DNA from: Burkholderiales bacterium
GTDB taxonomy: Bacteria > Pseudomonadota > Gammaproteobacteria > Burkholderiales > Burkholderiaceae_C
DNA: 64,000 bases
Assembly: GCA_028868995.1 (NCBI GenBank)
Contig: JAGWTH010000002.1
Location: forward strand, 124,001-188,000
Direction: 5' to 3'
Under the pieces are notes generated by a model that made no database searches, was not told where the DNA came from, and worked only from the letters and a program-made list of their open reading frames with translations. Shown in pieces: positions 56,399-64,000 of the stretch; within the stretch, counting starts at the first letter, position 1; the number at the start of each line of letters is the position of its first letter. The position numbers and the translations under genes were made by a program.

Positions 56399-57316
56399 TC
56401 AGGCGGGCGCGGCGCCCCATTCGGCCGCGATCGCGTCCACCAGCGCCCGCGCCGCCGGCGCCATCGAGCGCCCCCGCTTGGTCACCAGCGAGATGTCGCG
56501 CGAGACCACGGGCGCGTGCAGCTTGCGTACCGCCAGGCCCGCGAGACCCGGCCGGCGCGCGTAGGCCGAGGGCATCACCGCGCCGCCCAGGCCACACTCC
56601 ACCATCCACAGAGCCGTGGACAGGAAGGCCACGTCGTTGACGACGTCCAGCTGCACGCCGGCCTGCGCCGCCGCGCCCTCGATCAGCGGCCGGATGCCGT
56701 AGCCCGGCCGCACGGTGATCACCGGCTGGCCGGCGAGGTCGGCCCAGCGCAGCTGCCGGCGCGCGGCCAGCGGATGGTCCGGGCGGCAGACGAAGGCGAG
56801 GGTGTCCACCAGCACCCGGCGGGTGTCGACGTCGGCCGCGGCGCGCTCCGGCGTGCCCAGGCCCAGGTCCACCTGTTCGGCGACCACGCGCGAGACGAAC
56901 TGCTCGGGCGGGCAGTCGTCGATCAGCAGCCGGATGTCCGGATGCAGGCGGGTGAAGCGGCGCACCACCCGCGGCAGCAGGATCTCGCCCAGCGTCGGCG
57001 TGATCGCCAGCGACACCCGCCCGCGGCGCAGCGTGCCCAGGTCGCGCAGGCCGGCGCCCAGCGAGTCGAGGTCGCGCAGCACGCGCTCGGCGATGGCGAT
57101 CGCCTCCACCGCCGCGGGTGTCGGCCGCAGGGAGCGCGTGGTGCGGTCGAACAGGCGCGTGCCCAGGCCGTCCTCCATCTGCCGGATCAGCACGCTCACG
57201 GCCGACTGCGTGAGCGCCATCTGCTCCGCCGCCGCGCTGAGCTTGCGCAGGTGGTACACCGCGCGGAAGGCGCGCAGCTGGCGCAGGCTGGGCGTGAAGG
57301 CGGGGACGGCATTCAT
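56399..57316 (-). CDS. LysR family transcriptional regulator
   Basis: LRQLRAFRAVYHLRKLSAAAEQMALTQSAVSVLIRQMEDGLGTRLFDRTTRSLRPTPAAVEAIAIAERVL. Confidence 0.95.
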   Translation of the reverse strand: MNAVPAFTPSLRQLRAFRAVYHLRKLSAAAEQMALTQSAVSVLIRQMEDGLGTRLFDRTTRSLRPTPAAVEAIAIAERVLRDLDSLGAGLRDLGTLRRGRVSLAITPTLGEILLPRVVRRFTRLHPDIRLLIDDCPPEQFVSRVVAEQVDLGLGTPERAAADVDTRRVLVDTLAFVCRPDHPLAARRQLRWADLAGQPVITVRPGYGIRPLIEGAAAQAGVQLDVVNDVAFLSTALWMVECGLGGAVMPSAYARRPGLAGLAVRKLHAPVVSRDISLVTKRGRSMAPAARALVDAIAAEWGAAPA

Positions 57317-57341
57317 GAAGGATCATGATAAGTGCTTCGAA

Positions 57342-57359
57342 ATTCTTCGATTTACGAAT
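57342..57359. promoter_or_regulatory. Candidate LysR-box dyad ATTCTTCGATTTACGAAT
   Basis: ATTC-N10-GAAT dyad in the 84-bp LysR/Bug divergent region; LysR boxes are commonly T-N11-A dyads. Confidence 0.45.
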
Positions 57360-57400
57360 GAATGAAAGCGCGCTCCAATGAGGCGACAAGGAGACAAGCC

Positions 57401-58381
57401 ATGAAGAGATTCGCCCGCCTCGCCGGGGCGCTGCTGATGGCCGGCTGCGCCGCCGCGGCCTTCGCCCAGGGTCCCGCCGACTTCCCGAAACAGCCGATCC
57501 GCATCATCGTGACCTTCCCGCCCGGCGGCAGCGCCGACGCGGTGGTGCGCATGCTCGTGCCGCGCCTGAACGAGAAGCTGGGCCAGCCCGTGGTGGTGGA
57601 AAACCGGCCGGGCGCCGGCGGGAACATCGGCCTGTCCCTGGTCGCCAAGGCTCCGGCTGACGGCTACACGCTGGGCGTGGGCGCGGCCGGGGCGCTGGCG
57701 GCCAACAGCAGCCTCTACGCGCAGATGCCCTTCGACCCGCTGAAGGACTTCCGCCCGGTGACCATGCTGGCGGCCATCCCCTTCGTGATCGTCGGCAACC
57801 CCACGCTGCCGGCGAAGACGCTGCCCGAGCTGATCGCGCTGGCCCGGTCGAAGCCGGGGCAGCTGGGGATCGCGCACGGCGGCAACGGCACGGCCATGCA
57901 CCTGTCGGCCGCCTTGTTCTCGCAGATGGCCGACGTCAAGCTGGTGGAGGTCCCGTACAAGGGCTCCGGGCCGGCGGCGCTGGCCGTGCTGGCGGGCAAC
58001 GTGCCGCTGGCGGTGGTGGACCTGCCCGCGGCCCTGCAGCAGATCAAGGCCGGCAAGCTGGTGGCCTACGCGGTGACCAGCCCACAGCGGCTGCCGCAGC
58101 TGCCCGACGTGCCCACGGTGTCCGAATCCGGGCTGGCCGGCTACGACTCCACCGGCTGGTTCGGCGTCGTGGCGCCGGCCGGCACCCCGGCGGCCGTCGT
58201 CAGCCGGCTCAACGCCGAGATCACCGCGGCGCTCAACGACGAGGCCTTGAAGGAGAAGATGCGCAACCTGGGCGTGGTGCCGGCGCCGACCACGCCGGAG
58301 GCGTTCGATGCGTACATCCGCTCGGAGACGCAGAAGTGGTCCCAGGTGATCCGCGCGGCGCACATCAAGATCGACCAATGA
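57401..58381 (+). CDS. TTT (Bug/TctC family) substrate-binding protein
   Basis: MKRFARLAGALLMAGCAAAAFAQGPADFPKQPIRIIVTFPPGGSADAVVRMLVPRLNEKLGQPVVVENRPGAGGNIGLSLVAKAPADGYTLG. Confidence 0.95.
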   Translation: MKRFARLAGALLMAGCAAAAFAQGPADFPKQPIRIIVTFPPGGSADAVVRMLVPRLNEKLGQPVVVENRPGAGGNIGLSLVAKAPADGYTLGVGAAGALAANSSLYAQMPFDPLKDFRPVTMLAAIPFVIVGNPTLPAKTLPELIALARSKPGQLGIAHGGNGTAMHLSAALFSQMADVKLVEVPYKGSGPAALAVLAGNVPLAVVDLPAALQQIKAGKLVAYAVTSPQRLPQLPDVPTVSESGLAGYDSTGWFGVVAPAGTPAAVVSRLNAEITAALNDEALKEKMRNLGVVPAPTTPEAFDAYIRSETQKWSQVIRAAHIKIDQ

Positions 58382-60051
58382 GCTTGCCGGACATCGAGAC
58401 CGACGTGCTGGTGGTGGGCGCGGGCCCAGTGGGCCTGACGCTGGCCATGGACCTGCAGGCGCGCGGGGTGAAGGTGGTGGTGGCGGAGGTCCGCCGCTAC
58501 CTCGAGCCGCCCAACGTGAAGTGCAACCACGTGGCTGCGCGCACGATGGAACGCTTCCGCCGGCTCGGGGTGGCTCAGAAGCTGCGTGGCGCGGGACTGC
58601 CGGCGGACTACCCGAACGACGTCGTGTTCCGCACCAGCGTGTGCGGCACCGAGCTCACGCGCATCCCCATCCCGGGCCGCGCGCAGCGCTACACCTCGAA
58701 GGAGGGCCCGGACACCTGGTGGCCCACGCCCGAGCCGCCGCACCGCATCAACCAGCTGTTCCTGGAGCCGATCCTGCTCGAACACACGGCGGCGCTGCCG
58801 GGCGTGACCCTGCTGAATCGCACCCAGGTCACGGGTTTCACCCAGCGGCCCGGCTCGGTGGACGCGGTGGCCCTGGACCTGGACACCGGCGCCGGGCGCC
58901 GCATCCGCAGCCGCTACCTGGTCGGCTGCGACGGGGGCAGTTCCAACGTGCGCAAGGCGATCGGCGCGAAGCTGGAGGGCACGCCCGTCATCCAGCGTGT
59001 GCAATCGACGTACATCCGCGCGCCGAAGCTGCGCTCCATGATCCCCGGCAAGCCGGCCTGGTCCTTCTACTCGGTGAACCCGCGCCGCTGCGGCACGGTG
59101 TTCGCCATCGACGGCCACGAGACCTGGCTGGTGCACAACCACCTGAATCCGGACGAGCCGGAGTTCGACGCGGTCGACCGCGACTGGGCGATCCGCCAGA
59201 TCCTCGGCGTCGGCCCCGACTTCGACTACGAGATCCTCTCGAAGGAGGACTGGGTGGGCCGGCGGCTGGTGGCCGACCGCTTCCGCGACCGCCATGCCTT
59301 CATCGCCGGCGACGCCGCGCACCTGTGGGTGCCCTATGCCGGCTATGGCATGAATGCCGGGATCGCCGACGCGCTGAACCTGTCCTGGCTGCTCGGCGCC
59401 TGCGTGCAGGGCTGGGCCGACGAGGCGATCCTCGATGCCTACGAGGCCGAGCGCCAGCCGATCACGATGCAGGTTTCGCACTTCGCGATGGACCACGCGG
59501 CCAAGATGATCAAGGCGCGGCGTGCCGTGCCGGCGAACATCGAGGCGCCCGATGCCGAAGGCGAGCGCGTGCGCGCGGAGGTCGGGCGCGAGGCCTACGA
59601 ACTGAACGTGCAGCAGTTCTGCTGCGCCGGGCTCAACTTCGGCTACTACTACGAGGGCTCGCCCATCATCGCATCCGATGGCGAGGCGCCGCCGCCGTAC
59701 ACGATGGGCGGCTTCACGCCGTCGACGGTGCCCGGCTGCCGCGCCCCGCATTTCTGGCGGGCCGACGGCCGTTCGCTGTACGACGCCTTCGGCCAGGGCT
59801 ACACGCTGCTGCGCTTCGACCCGGGCGCGGACGTGCGGCCGCTGCAGGCGGCGGCGCAGGCGCGCGGCCTGCCGCTGACCGTGCTGGACATCGCGGGCGT
59901 GGCCGTGCCCGAGGCCTACCGGCACAAGCTGGTGCTGTGCCGCGACGACCAGCACGTCGCCTGGCGCGGCGACTGCGTGCCGGCCGATGCCCTGGCGCTG
60001 GTGGACCTGCTGCGCGGCGCGCGCCGGCAGCAGGAGCGGCTGGCGGCGTGA
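58378..60051 (+). CDS. FAD-dependent monooxygenase (aromatic hydroxylase family, MhpA/PheA-like)
   Basis: TDVLVVGAGPVGLTLAMDLQARGVKVVVAEVRRYLEPPNVKCNHVAARTMERFRRLGVAQKLRGAGLP...YLVGCDGGSSNVRKAIG...HAFIAGDAAHLWVPYAGYGMNAGIADALNLSWLLGA. Confidence 0.94.
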   Translation: MSLPDIETDVLVVGAGPVGLTLAMDLQARGVKVVVAEVRRYLEPPNVKCNHVAARTMERFRRLGVAQKLRGAGLPADYPNDVVFRTSVCGTELTRIPIPGRAQRYTSKEGPDTWWPTPEPPHRINQLFLEPILLEHTAALPGVTLLNRTQVTGFTQRPGSVDAVALDLDTGAGRRIRSRYLVGCDGGSSNVRKAIGAKLEGTPVIQRVQSTYIRAPKLRSMIPGKPAWSFYSVNPRRCGTVFAIDGHETWLVHNHLNPDEPEFDAVDRDWAIRQILGVGPDFDYEILSKEDWVGRRLVADRFRDRHAFIAGDAAHLWVPYAGYGMNAGIADALNLSWLLGACVQGWADEAILDAYEAERQPITMQVSHFAMDHAAKMIKARRAVPANIEAPDAEGERVRAEVGREAYELNVQQFCCAGLNFGYYYEGSPIIASDGEAPPPYTMGGFTPSTVPGCRAPHFWRADGRSLYDAFGQGYTLLRFDPGADVRPLQAAAQARGLPLTVLDIAGVAVPEAYRHKLVLCRDDQHVAWRGDCVPADALALVDLLRGARRQQERLAA

Positions 60052-60173
60052 GGCTTGCGGGATGCGTGCCGCCCGGGCGGCGGCACGCCGGCACCATGAC
60101 CCCGCAGGTCATCGACCGCGTGCCTCGCGGCTCGAACAATGGCTCCCATCGACAACCCACCCAGGAGCCCGCC

Positions 60174-60554
60174 ATGCACCTCCCCGCCCTCGAACAGATG
60201 GTCGACGCCCACCTCGCCGCTTACTGCGAACCGGACGCGGACCGGCGCCTTGCCGCGATCCGCGCGATCTGGAACCTGGAGGGCCGCCTGGTCGACCCGC
60301 CGATCGAGTCGTCCGGCCACGCCGGCATCAGCGACCAGGCCGCCGCCCTGCAGGCGCAGTTCCCCGGCCACCGGTTCGAGCGCAGCACCGCGCTCGACCT
60401 GCACCACCACTTCGTGCGCTACGGCTGGCGCCTGCTGGATCCGGCGGGCCGGCCCGTGCTGGCCGGGGTCGACTTCATGGACCTCGACGTCGACGGCCGC
60501 ATCGGCCGCGTCGTCGGCTTCTTCGGCGATCCGCCGCCGGCAGCGCAGGCCTGA
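60174..60554 (+). CDS. Nuclear transport factor 2 (SnoaL-like) family protein
   Basis: MHLPALEQMVDAHLAAYCEPDADRRLAAIRAIWNLEGRLVDPPIESSGHAGISDQAAALQAQFPGHRFERSTALDLHHHFVRYGWRLLDPAGRPVLAGVDFMDLDVDGRIGRVVGFFGDPP. Confidence 0.85.
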   Translation: MHLPALEQMVDAHLAAYCEPDADRRLAAIRAIWNLEGRLVDPPIESSGHAGISDQAAALQAQFPGHRFERSTALDLHHHFVRYGWRLLDPAGRPVLAGVDFMDLDVDGRIGRVVGFFGDPPPAAQA

Positions 60555-60585
60555 CACGGCACGCCGTTTCCGCTATGGTCGGCCC

Positions 60586-60945
60586 ATGCGCATCCCGCTC
60601 CTGGGCTTCACCTGGCTGCTGGTCCTGCAGACGGCGGGCGAGCTGCTCTCGCGCGGCCTGTCGCTGCCCCTGCCGGGGCCGGTGATCGGCCTGCTCCTGC
60701 TGCTGCCGACGCTGGCCAGCGCGCGGGTGCGCGAGGCGGTCGCCCCCTGCGCCGAGGGGCTGCTGTCGCACCTGTCGCTGCTGTTCGTGCCGGTGGCCGT
60801 GGGCGCCATGTCCTACCTGCCCGTGCTGCGCGAATACGGGCTGCGCCTGCTGGTGGCGCTGGTGCTCTCCACCTGGATCGGCATCGCGGCCACCGCGCTG
60901 TTCCTGCGCGCCTTCCCCCCGAGCGACGATGCCGAAGTTCGTTGA
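60586..60945 (+). CDS. CidA/LrgA family protein
   Basis: MRIPLLGFTWLLVLQTAGELLSRGLSLPLPGPVIGLLLLLPTLASARVREAVAPCAEGLLSHLSLLFVPVAVGAMSYLPVL. Confidence 0.92.
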   Translation: MRIPLLGFTWLLVLQTAGELLSRGLSLPLPGPVIGLLLLLPTLASARVREAVAPCAEGLLSHLSLLFVPVAVGAMSYLPVLREYGLRLLVALVLSTWIGIAATALFLRAFPPSDDAEVR

Positions 60946-61663
60946 GCTCTGGGTCTACCTCTCGTCCACGCCCCTGTTCGGGCTGACGGCCACGCTGGTC
61001 GTGTACCTGGCCGCCGCGCAGGTCTCTGCGCGCCTGGACCAGGCGCCGTGGGCGAACCCGGTGCTGTGGTCGGTGGTGGTGCTGTCGCTGGCGCTGCTGG
61101 CCGGCGGCGTGAAGTACGAGGTCTACTTCGCCGGCGCCCAGTTCATCCACTTCCTGCTGGGACCCGCGGTGGTCGCCCTGGGCTGGCCGATGTGGCAGCG
61201 GCGCGCGGTGATCCGGCGCAACGCGGCGCGCCTGCTGGCGGCAGCGGTCGTGGGTGCGGTCGCGGCGGCCGGCTCCGGCTTCGCGATCGGCTGGGCCCTG
61301 GGTCTGCCGCGCGAGGTGCTGCTGTCGCTGGTGCCCAAGTCGGTCACCGCGCCGGTGGCCATGGGCATCGCCGAACACATCGGCGGGCTGCCCGCGCTCA
61401 CGGCCACCTTCGCGGTGATCGCGGGCCTGGTCGGGGCGATGAGCGCGCGCTACCTGTACGGGCTGCTGCGCATTCCCGAGACGCCGCAGGGCTGGATCGC
61501 CCGCGGCTTCGCCCTGGGCACCGCCTCGCACGGCATCGGCGCGGCGCGCGCGCTGCACGTGAACGCGGACGCGGGCGCCTATGCCGGCCTGGCCCTGGGA
61601 CTGCAGGTGGTGCTGCAGGCGTTCGCGATCCCGCTGCTGTTCCGCCTCGTGCACTGGCACTGA
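60929..61663 (+). CDS. LrgB family protein
   Basis: GVKYEVYFAGAQFIHFLLGPAVVALGWPMWQRRAVIRRNAARLL...VLLSLVPKSVTAPVAMGIAEHIGGLPALTATFAVIAGLVGAMS...ALGTASHGIGAARAL. Confidence 0.95.
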   Translation: MPKFVELWVYLSSTPLFGLTATLVVYLAAAQVSARLDQAPWANPVLWSVVVLSLALLAGGVKYEVYFAGAQFIHFLLGPAVVALGWPMWQRRAVIRRNAARLLAAAVVGAVAAAGSGFAIGWALGLPREVLLSLVPKSVTAPVAMGIAEHIGGLPALTATFAVIAGLVGAMSARYLYGLLRIPETPQGWIARGFALGTASHGIGAARALHVNADAGAYAGLALGLQVVLQAFAIPLLFRLVHWH

Positions 61664-61802
61664 GGCGGCGCGCGGCGCGCCGCGCCACCTGTTGCCAAAT
61701 GCGCATCCGTGAAAAAATTGACGCTGCGGCTCCTCCAAAGGTAGGTTCTGTAGCAGATCGTTACTCAAGAAATCCGGCGGGGGCTGACTTGAGGCCGGGA
61801 GG

Positions 61803-62219
61803 ATGCTGCACTTCGGGGTGATGCCCTCCGACGCCGCGTTGCTCTGGTCCCTGGCTGGACTGACCCTGCTGCTGCTCGCCGGCCTGTTCTGGGTCAGCGC
61901 TGCCCGCGCGCGGTCCCGCCGCACGCGCAACCTGCGCCGCCTGCGGGAGATGTCGCGCTCGCAGCCCCAGCCCCTGGCGCCGAACGCCGGCGCCGGCGAG
62001 TCGGAAGCCGACGTGCGCCTGGAATCGATCCGCCTCGACGCGGAGAACGCCGCCCGGCTGGCCGCCATGGGCGTCTCGAGCGAGAAGGCCAATCCCTTCG
62101 CCGAAGGCTCGCGCGAGCACGTGATCTGGCTGGCCACCTTCCACATCTGCCTGGCGGAGCTGGAGGAACGCGAGCGGCTGGTGCGGGAAAACGGCGAGAC
62201 GCCGCCGCAGGCCCACTGA
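61803..62219 (+). CDS. Small hypothetical membrane-anchored protein
   Basis: MLHFGVMPSDAALLWSLAGLTLLLLAGLFWVSAARARSRRTRNLRRLREMSRSQPQPLAPNAGAGESEADVRLESIRLDAENAARLAAMGVSSEKANPFAEGSREHVIWLATFHICLAELEERERLVRENGETPPQAH: one N-terminal TM. Confidence 0.7.
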   Translation: MLHFGVMPSDAALLWSLAGLTLLLLAGLFWVSAARARSRRTRNLRRLREMSRSQPQPLAPNAGAGESEADVRLESIRLDAENAARLAAMGVSSEKANPFAEGSREHVIWLATFHICLAELEERERLVRENGETPPQAH

Positions 62220-62387
62220 GCCCGCGGGCGCGTTGCGACCGTTCAGGACCTTGCCGGCACCCTTCGTCCGCCCGCAGGGCGCCGGGACCACAGCCCTGGC
62301 GCGGCGCCTCCGATACATCACGTAACATCTGCAGGGCAAGGCCGGAAACCTGGCGGCCCGAAGTGAACGATCGAGGAATCCGCATCC

Positions 62388-62762
62388 ATGCTCCCGAAGA
62401 ACCTGATGCCGTCCGCGTGGTGGAACGACACCCCGCGTGGGAGGGAGCTGACACGACTGGAGCTGGTGGGCGCGGCCTGCGAGGTCGCCGTGGTCACCGC
62501 GCACCTGGACGACGACCTGGCACCGGTGAGCGGCGATGACCGCGCCCGCGAGCTGAGGGACCGCTGCTGGGAGCACCGGCGCGTCGCCCTGGAGCTGCTC
62601 GCCCCCGAGACGCGGTTCGAGGAGTACTCGGAAGAGGGGCTGCTCGGCGCGCTAGATGCCTTCCACGAGCGCCTGCGCGACGTCATGCGCCTGCGGCGGC
62701 ACGTCGAGCGGCTGCTGCGCGGCGGCGGCGGCGATTCGCAGTGGATCGTCACCGGCGCCTGA
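62388..62762 (+). CDS. Small hypothetical protein
   Basis: MLPKNLMPSAWWNDTPRGRELTRLELVGAACEVAVVTAHLDDDLAPVSGDDRARELRDRCWEHRRVALELLAPETRFEEYSEEGLLGALDAFHERLRDVMRLRRHVERLLRGGGGDSQWIVTGA. Confidence 0.65.
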   Translation: MLPKNLMPSAWWNDTPRGRELTRLELVGAACEVAVVTAHLDDDLAPVSGDDRARELRDRCWEHRRVALELLAPETRFEEYSEEGLLGALDAFHERLRDVMRLRRHVERLLRGGGGDSQWIVTGA

Positions 62763-62784
62763 GGCGCCGCGCCGCTTCCCTCAC

Positions 62785-64000
62785 TCAGGCCGCCGGTCCC
62801 GTCCCCGGCTGCGTGCCCGTGGCCTGGGCCGCATCGCGCTGCAATTCCCGGGCGAGGCCCACCGCGAGCCGCAGGCGCCGCAGCAGCCACGGGCCGAGGT
62901 CGCGCTCCGAGTCGTCGGGCATCTCCAGCATCGGCCGCGGCTCCCCGGGCGCGGGCATCGCGGCCGGCTGCGGCGCGCCCGGCGCCAGCGCATCGGCGAT
63001 GGCGCGCGTCGCCTGTTCCAGCGGGCCCTGCAGCTGCGCGATGTCCAGGCGGTCGCGGCGCTGCAGCAGCATGGTCTTGATCGCGGTGAGCTGGGCGAGC
63101 AGCTGGTAGCTGTGGCCCAGCATGCGCTCCAGCTCCGCCAGCGGCGGACGCACGGCGCGCGGCTCCGACAGCGAGCGCTGGATCGCCTGCACCAGCGCCG
63201 ACAGGGCGTCGTAGGCCTCGCGCCGCGCGAGCCGCCAGGCCAGCTCGGAGCGGGTGTCCACCGCGGCCTGCTGTCCCAGGGCCAGCGCCAGCTGCGCGTG
63301 CCGCGCCTGCGCGGCCAGCGTGCGCGCGACCAGGGCGCCGACCTGGTGGCGTTCCCAGGAGGGCAGCACGTAGCTGAACACCCAGGCGATCGCCGCGCCG
63401 AGCAGCGTATCCAGCAAGCGTTCGGCCACCTGGAACACGGGCGAGGTGCCGACATTGAGCAGGTGCGCCTGCACCAGCGCCAGCACGGTGGCGGCGACGG
63501 CGGTCACCACGTAGCGCTGCACGGCGAAGGCGTGCGCGACCCCCTGGCCCGTGGCCAGCACCAGCAGCAGGACCGGCAGCGGCAGGTGCGCGTACAACAG
63601 GACGCCGGCCACCAGGCATCCGAGCAGCGTGCCGGCCACGCGGTGATTGCGGCGCTCCAGCGTCTGCGCCAGGCTGCCGCGCAGCACCACGACGATGGTC
63701 AGCAGGATCCAGTACTCGTGCGAGCCCCAGGGCAGGACGAGGCCGACCGAGTAGCCGGCCGCGATGGCCAGCGCCGCGCGGATCGCGTGGCGCAGCGGCG
63801 GCGCGTCCCAGCGCCACAGCGACAGGAAGGGCCGCCAGGTCCACCGGGTGGGGCTCACGAACATCCGCCAGGCGATGCGCACCACCTCCACGTCGGGCTC
63901 GCGCTCGCCGCGCGCCAGCCCGACCAGGCGGGCGACCTCGTCGTGCACGTAGCCGACGCGGCGCGCCAGCGCGCCGGCCAGCCGCGGCGGGGCATCGATG
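62785..64000 (-). CDS. FUSC (YccS/aromatic acid exporter-like) family membrane protein, N-terminus beyond the window
   Basis: WDAPPLRHAIRAALAIAAGYSVGLVLPWGSHEYWILLTIVVVLRGSLAQTLERRNHRVAGTLLGCLVAGVLLYAHLPLPVLLLVLATGQGVAHAFAVQRYVVTAVAATVLALVQAHLL; the frame stays open to 64000 (IDAPPRLAGALARRVGY...). Confidence 0.88.
   Translation of the reverse strand, partial: IDAPPRLAGALARRVGYVHDEVARLVGLARGEREPDVEVVRIAWRMFVSPTRWTWRPFLSLWRWDAPPLRHAIRAALAIAAGYSVGLVLPWGSHEYWILLTIVVVLRGSLAQTLERRNHRVAGTLLGCLVAGVLLYAHLPLPVLLLVLATGQGVAHAFAVQRYVVTAVAATVLALVQAHLLNVGTSPVFQVAERLLDTLLGAAIAWVFSYVLPSWERHQVGALVARTLAAQARHAQLALALGQQAAVDTRSELAWRLARREAYDALSALVQAIQRSLSEPRAVRPPLAELERMLGHSYQLLAQLTAIKTMLLQRRDRLDIAQLQGPLEQATRAIADALAPGAPQPAAMPAPGEPRPMLEMPDDSERDLGPWLLRRLRLAVGLARELQRDAAQATGTQPGTGPAA

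Noticed and set aside
61670-61685. GC palindrome after lrgB as an intrinsic terminator
   Set aside because: No loop and no T tract. Kept only as a low-interest observation.

Overview
GC-rich chromosomal window that looks like Burkholderiales/Comamonadaceae; this taxon guess rests on codon bias and gene content only. It is dominated by catabolic operons.

(A) ~2.2-23.2 kb is a large bidirectional cluster around a GntR/FCD regulator. The minus arm encodes an acyl-CoA synthetase, two adjacent acyl-CoA dehydrogenases, a TTT/Bug binding protein, thiolase plus DUF35/OB protein, CoA-transferase, a LigB-like extradiol dioxygenase, three tandem RraA-type aldolases and a crotonase. The plus arm encodes RidA, a LigJ-like amidohydrolase, a Rieske oxygenase alpha subunit, a Bug protein, a PDR-type reductase, a crotonase, a 3-hydroxyacyl-CoA dehydrogenase and an SDR.

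(B) 23.2-32.0 kb is a well-recognised box (aerobic benzoyl-CoA epoxidation) cluster: benzoate-CoA ligase, BoxD, BoxR, BoxC, BoxB, BoxA. Four copies of a TGCA-type motif lie in its two control regions.

(C) 32.7-37.5 kb is a hybrid histidine kinase plus LuxR-type response regulator pair.

(D) 37.8-51.3 kb holds a TetR regulator, NIPSNAP, L-serine dehydratase, a sugar-type ABC transporter with a Tat-type binding protein, a CoxMSL-type molybdenum hydroxylase, an HIBADH-family reductase, a membrane-anchored CoxG and an M20 amidohydrolase. A near-identical palindrome occurs in front of two of its transcription units.

(E) 51.4-64 kb holds a DUF2844/DUF3443 secreted pair, orphan proteins, a GT39-like glycosyltransferase, a LysR-Bug-FAD monooxygenase cluster, LrgAB and a FUSC protein.

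I saw no rRNA, CRISPR array, IS element or obvious tRNA. Product names come from reading the translations and were not checked by database search.
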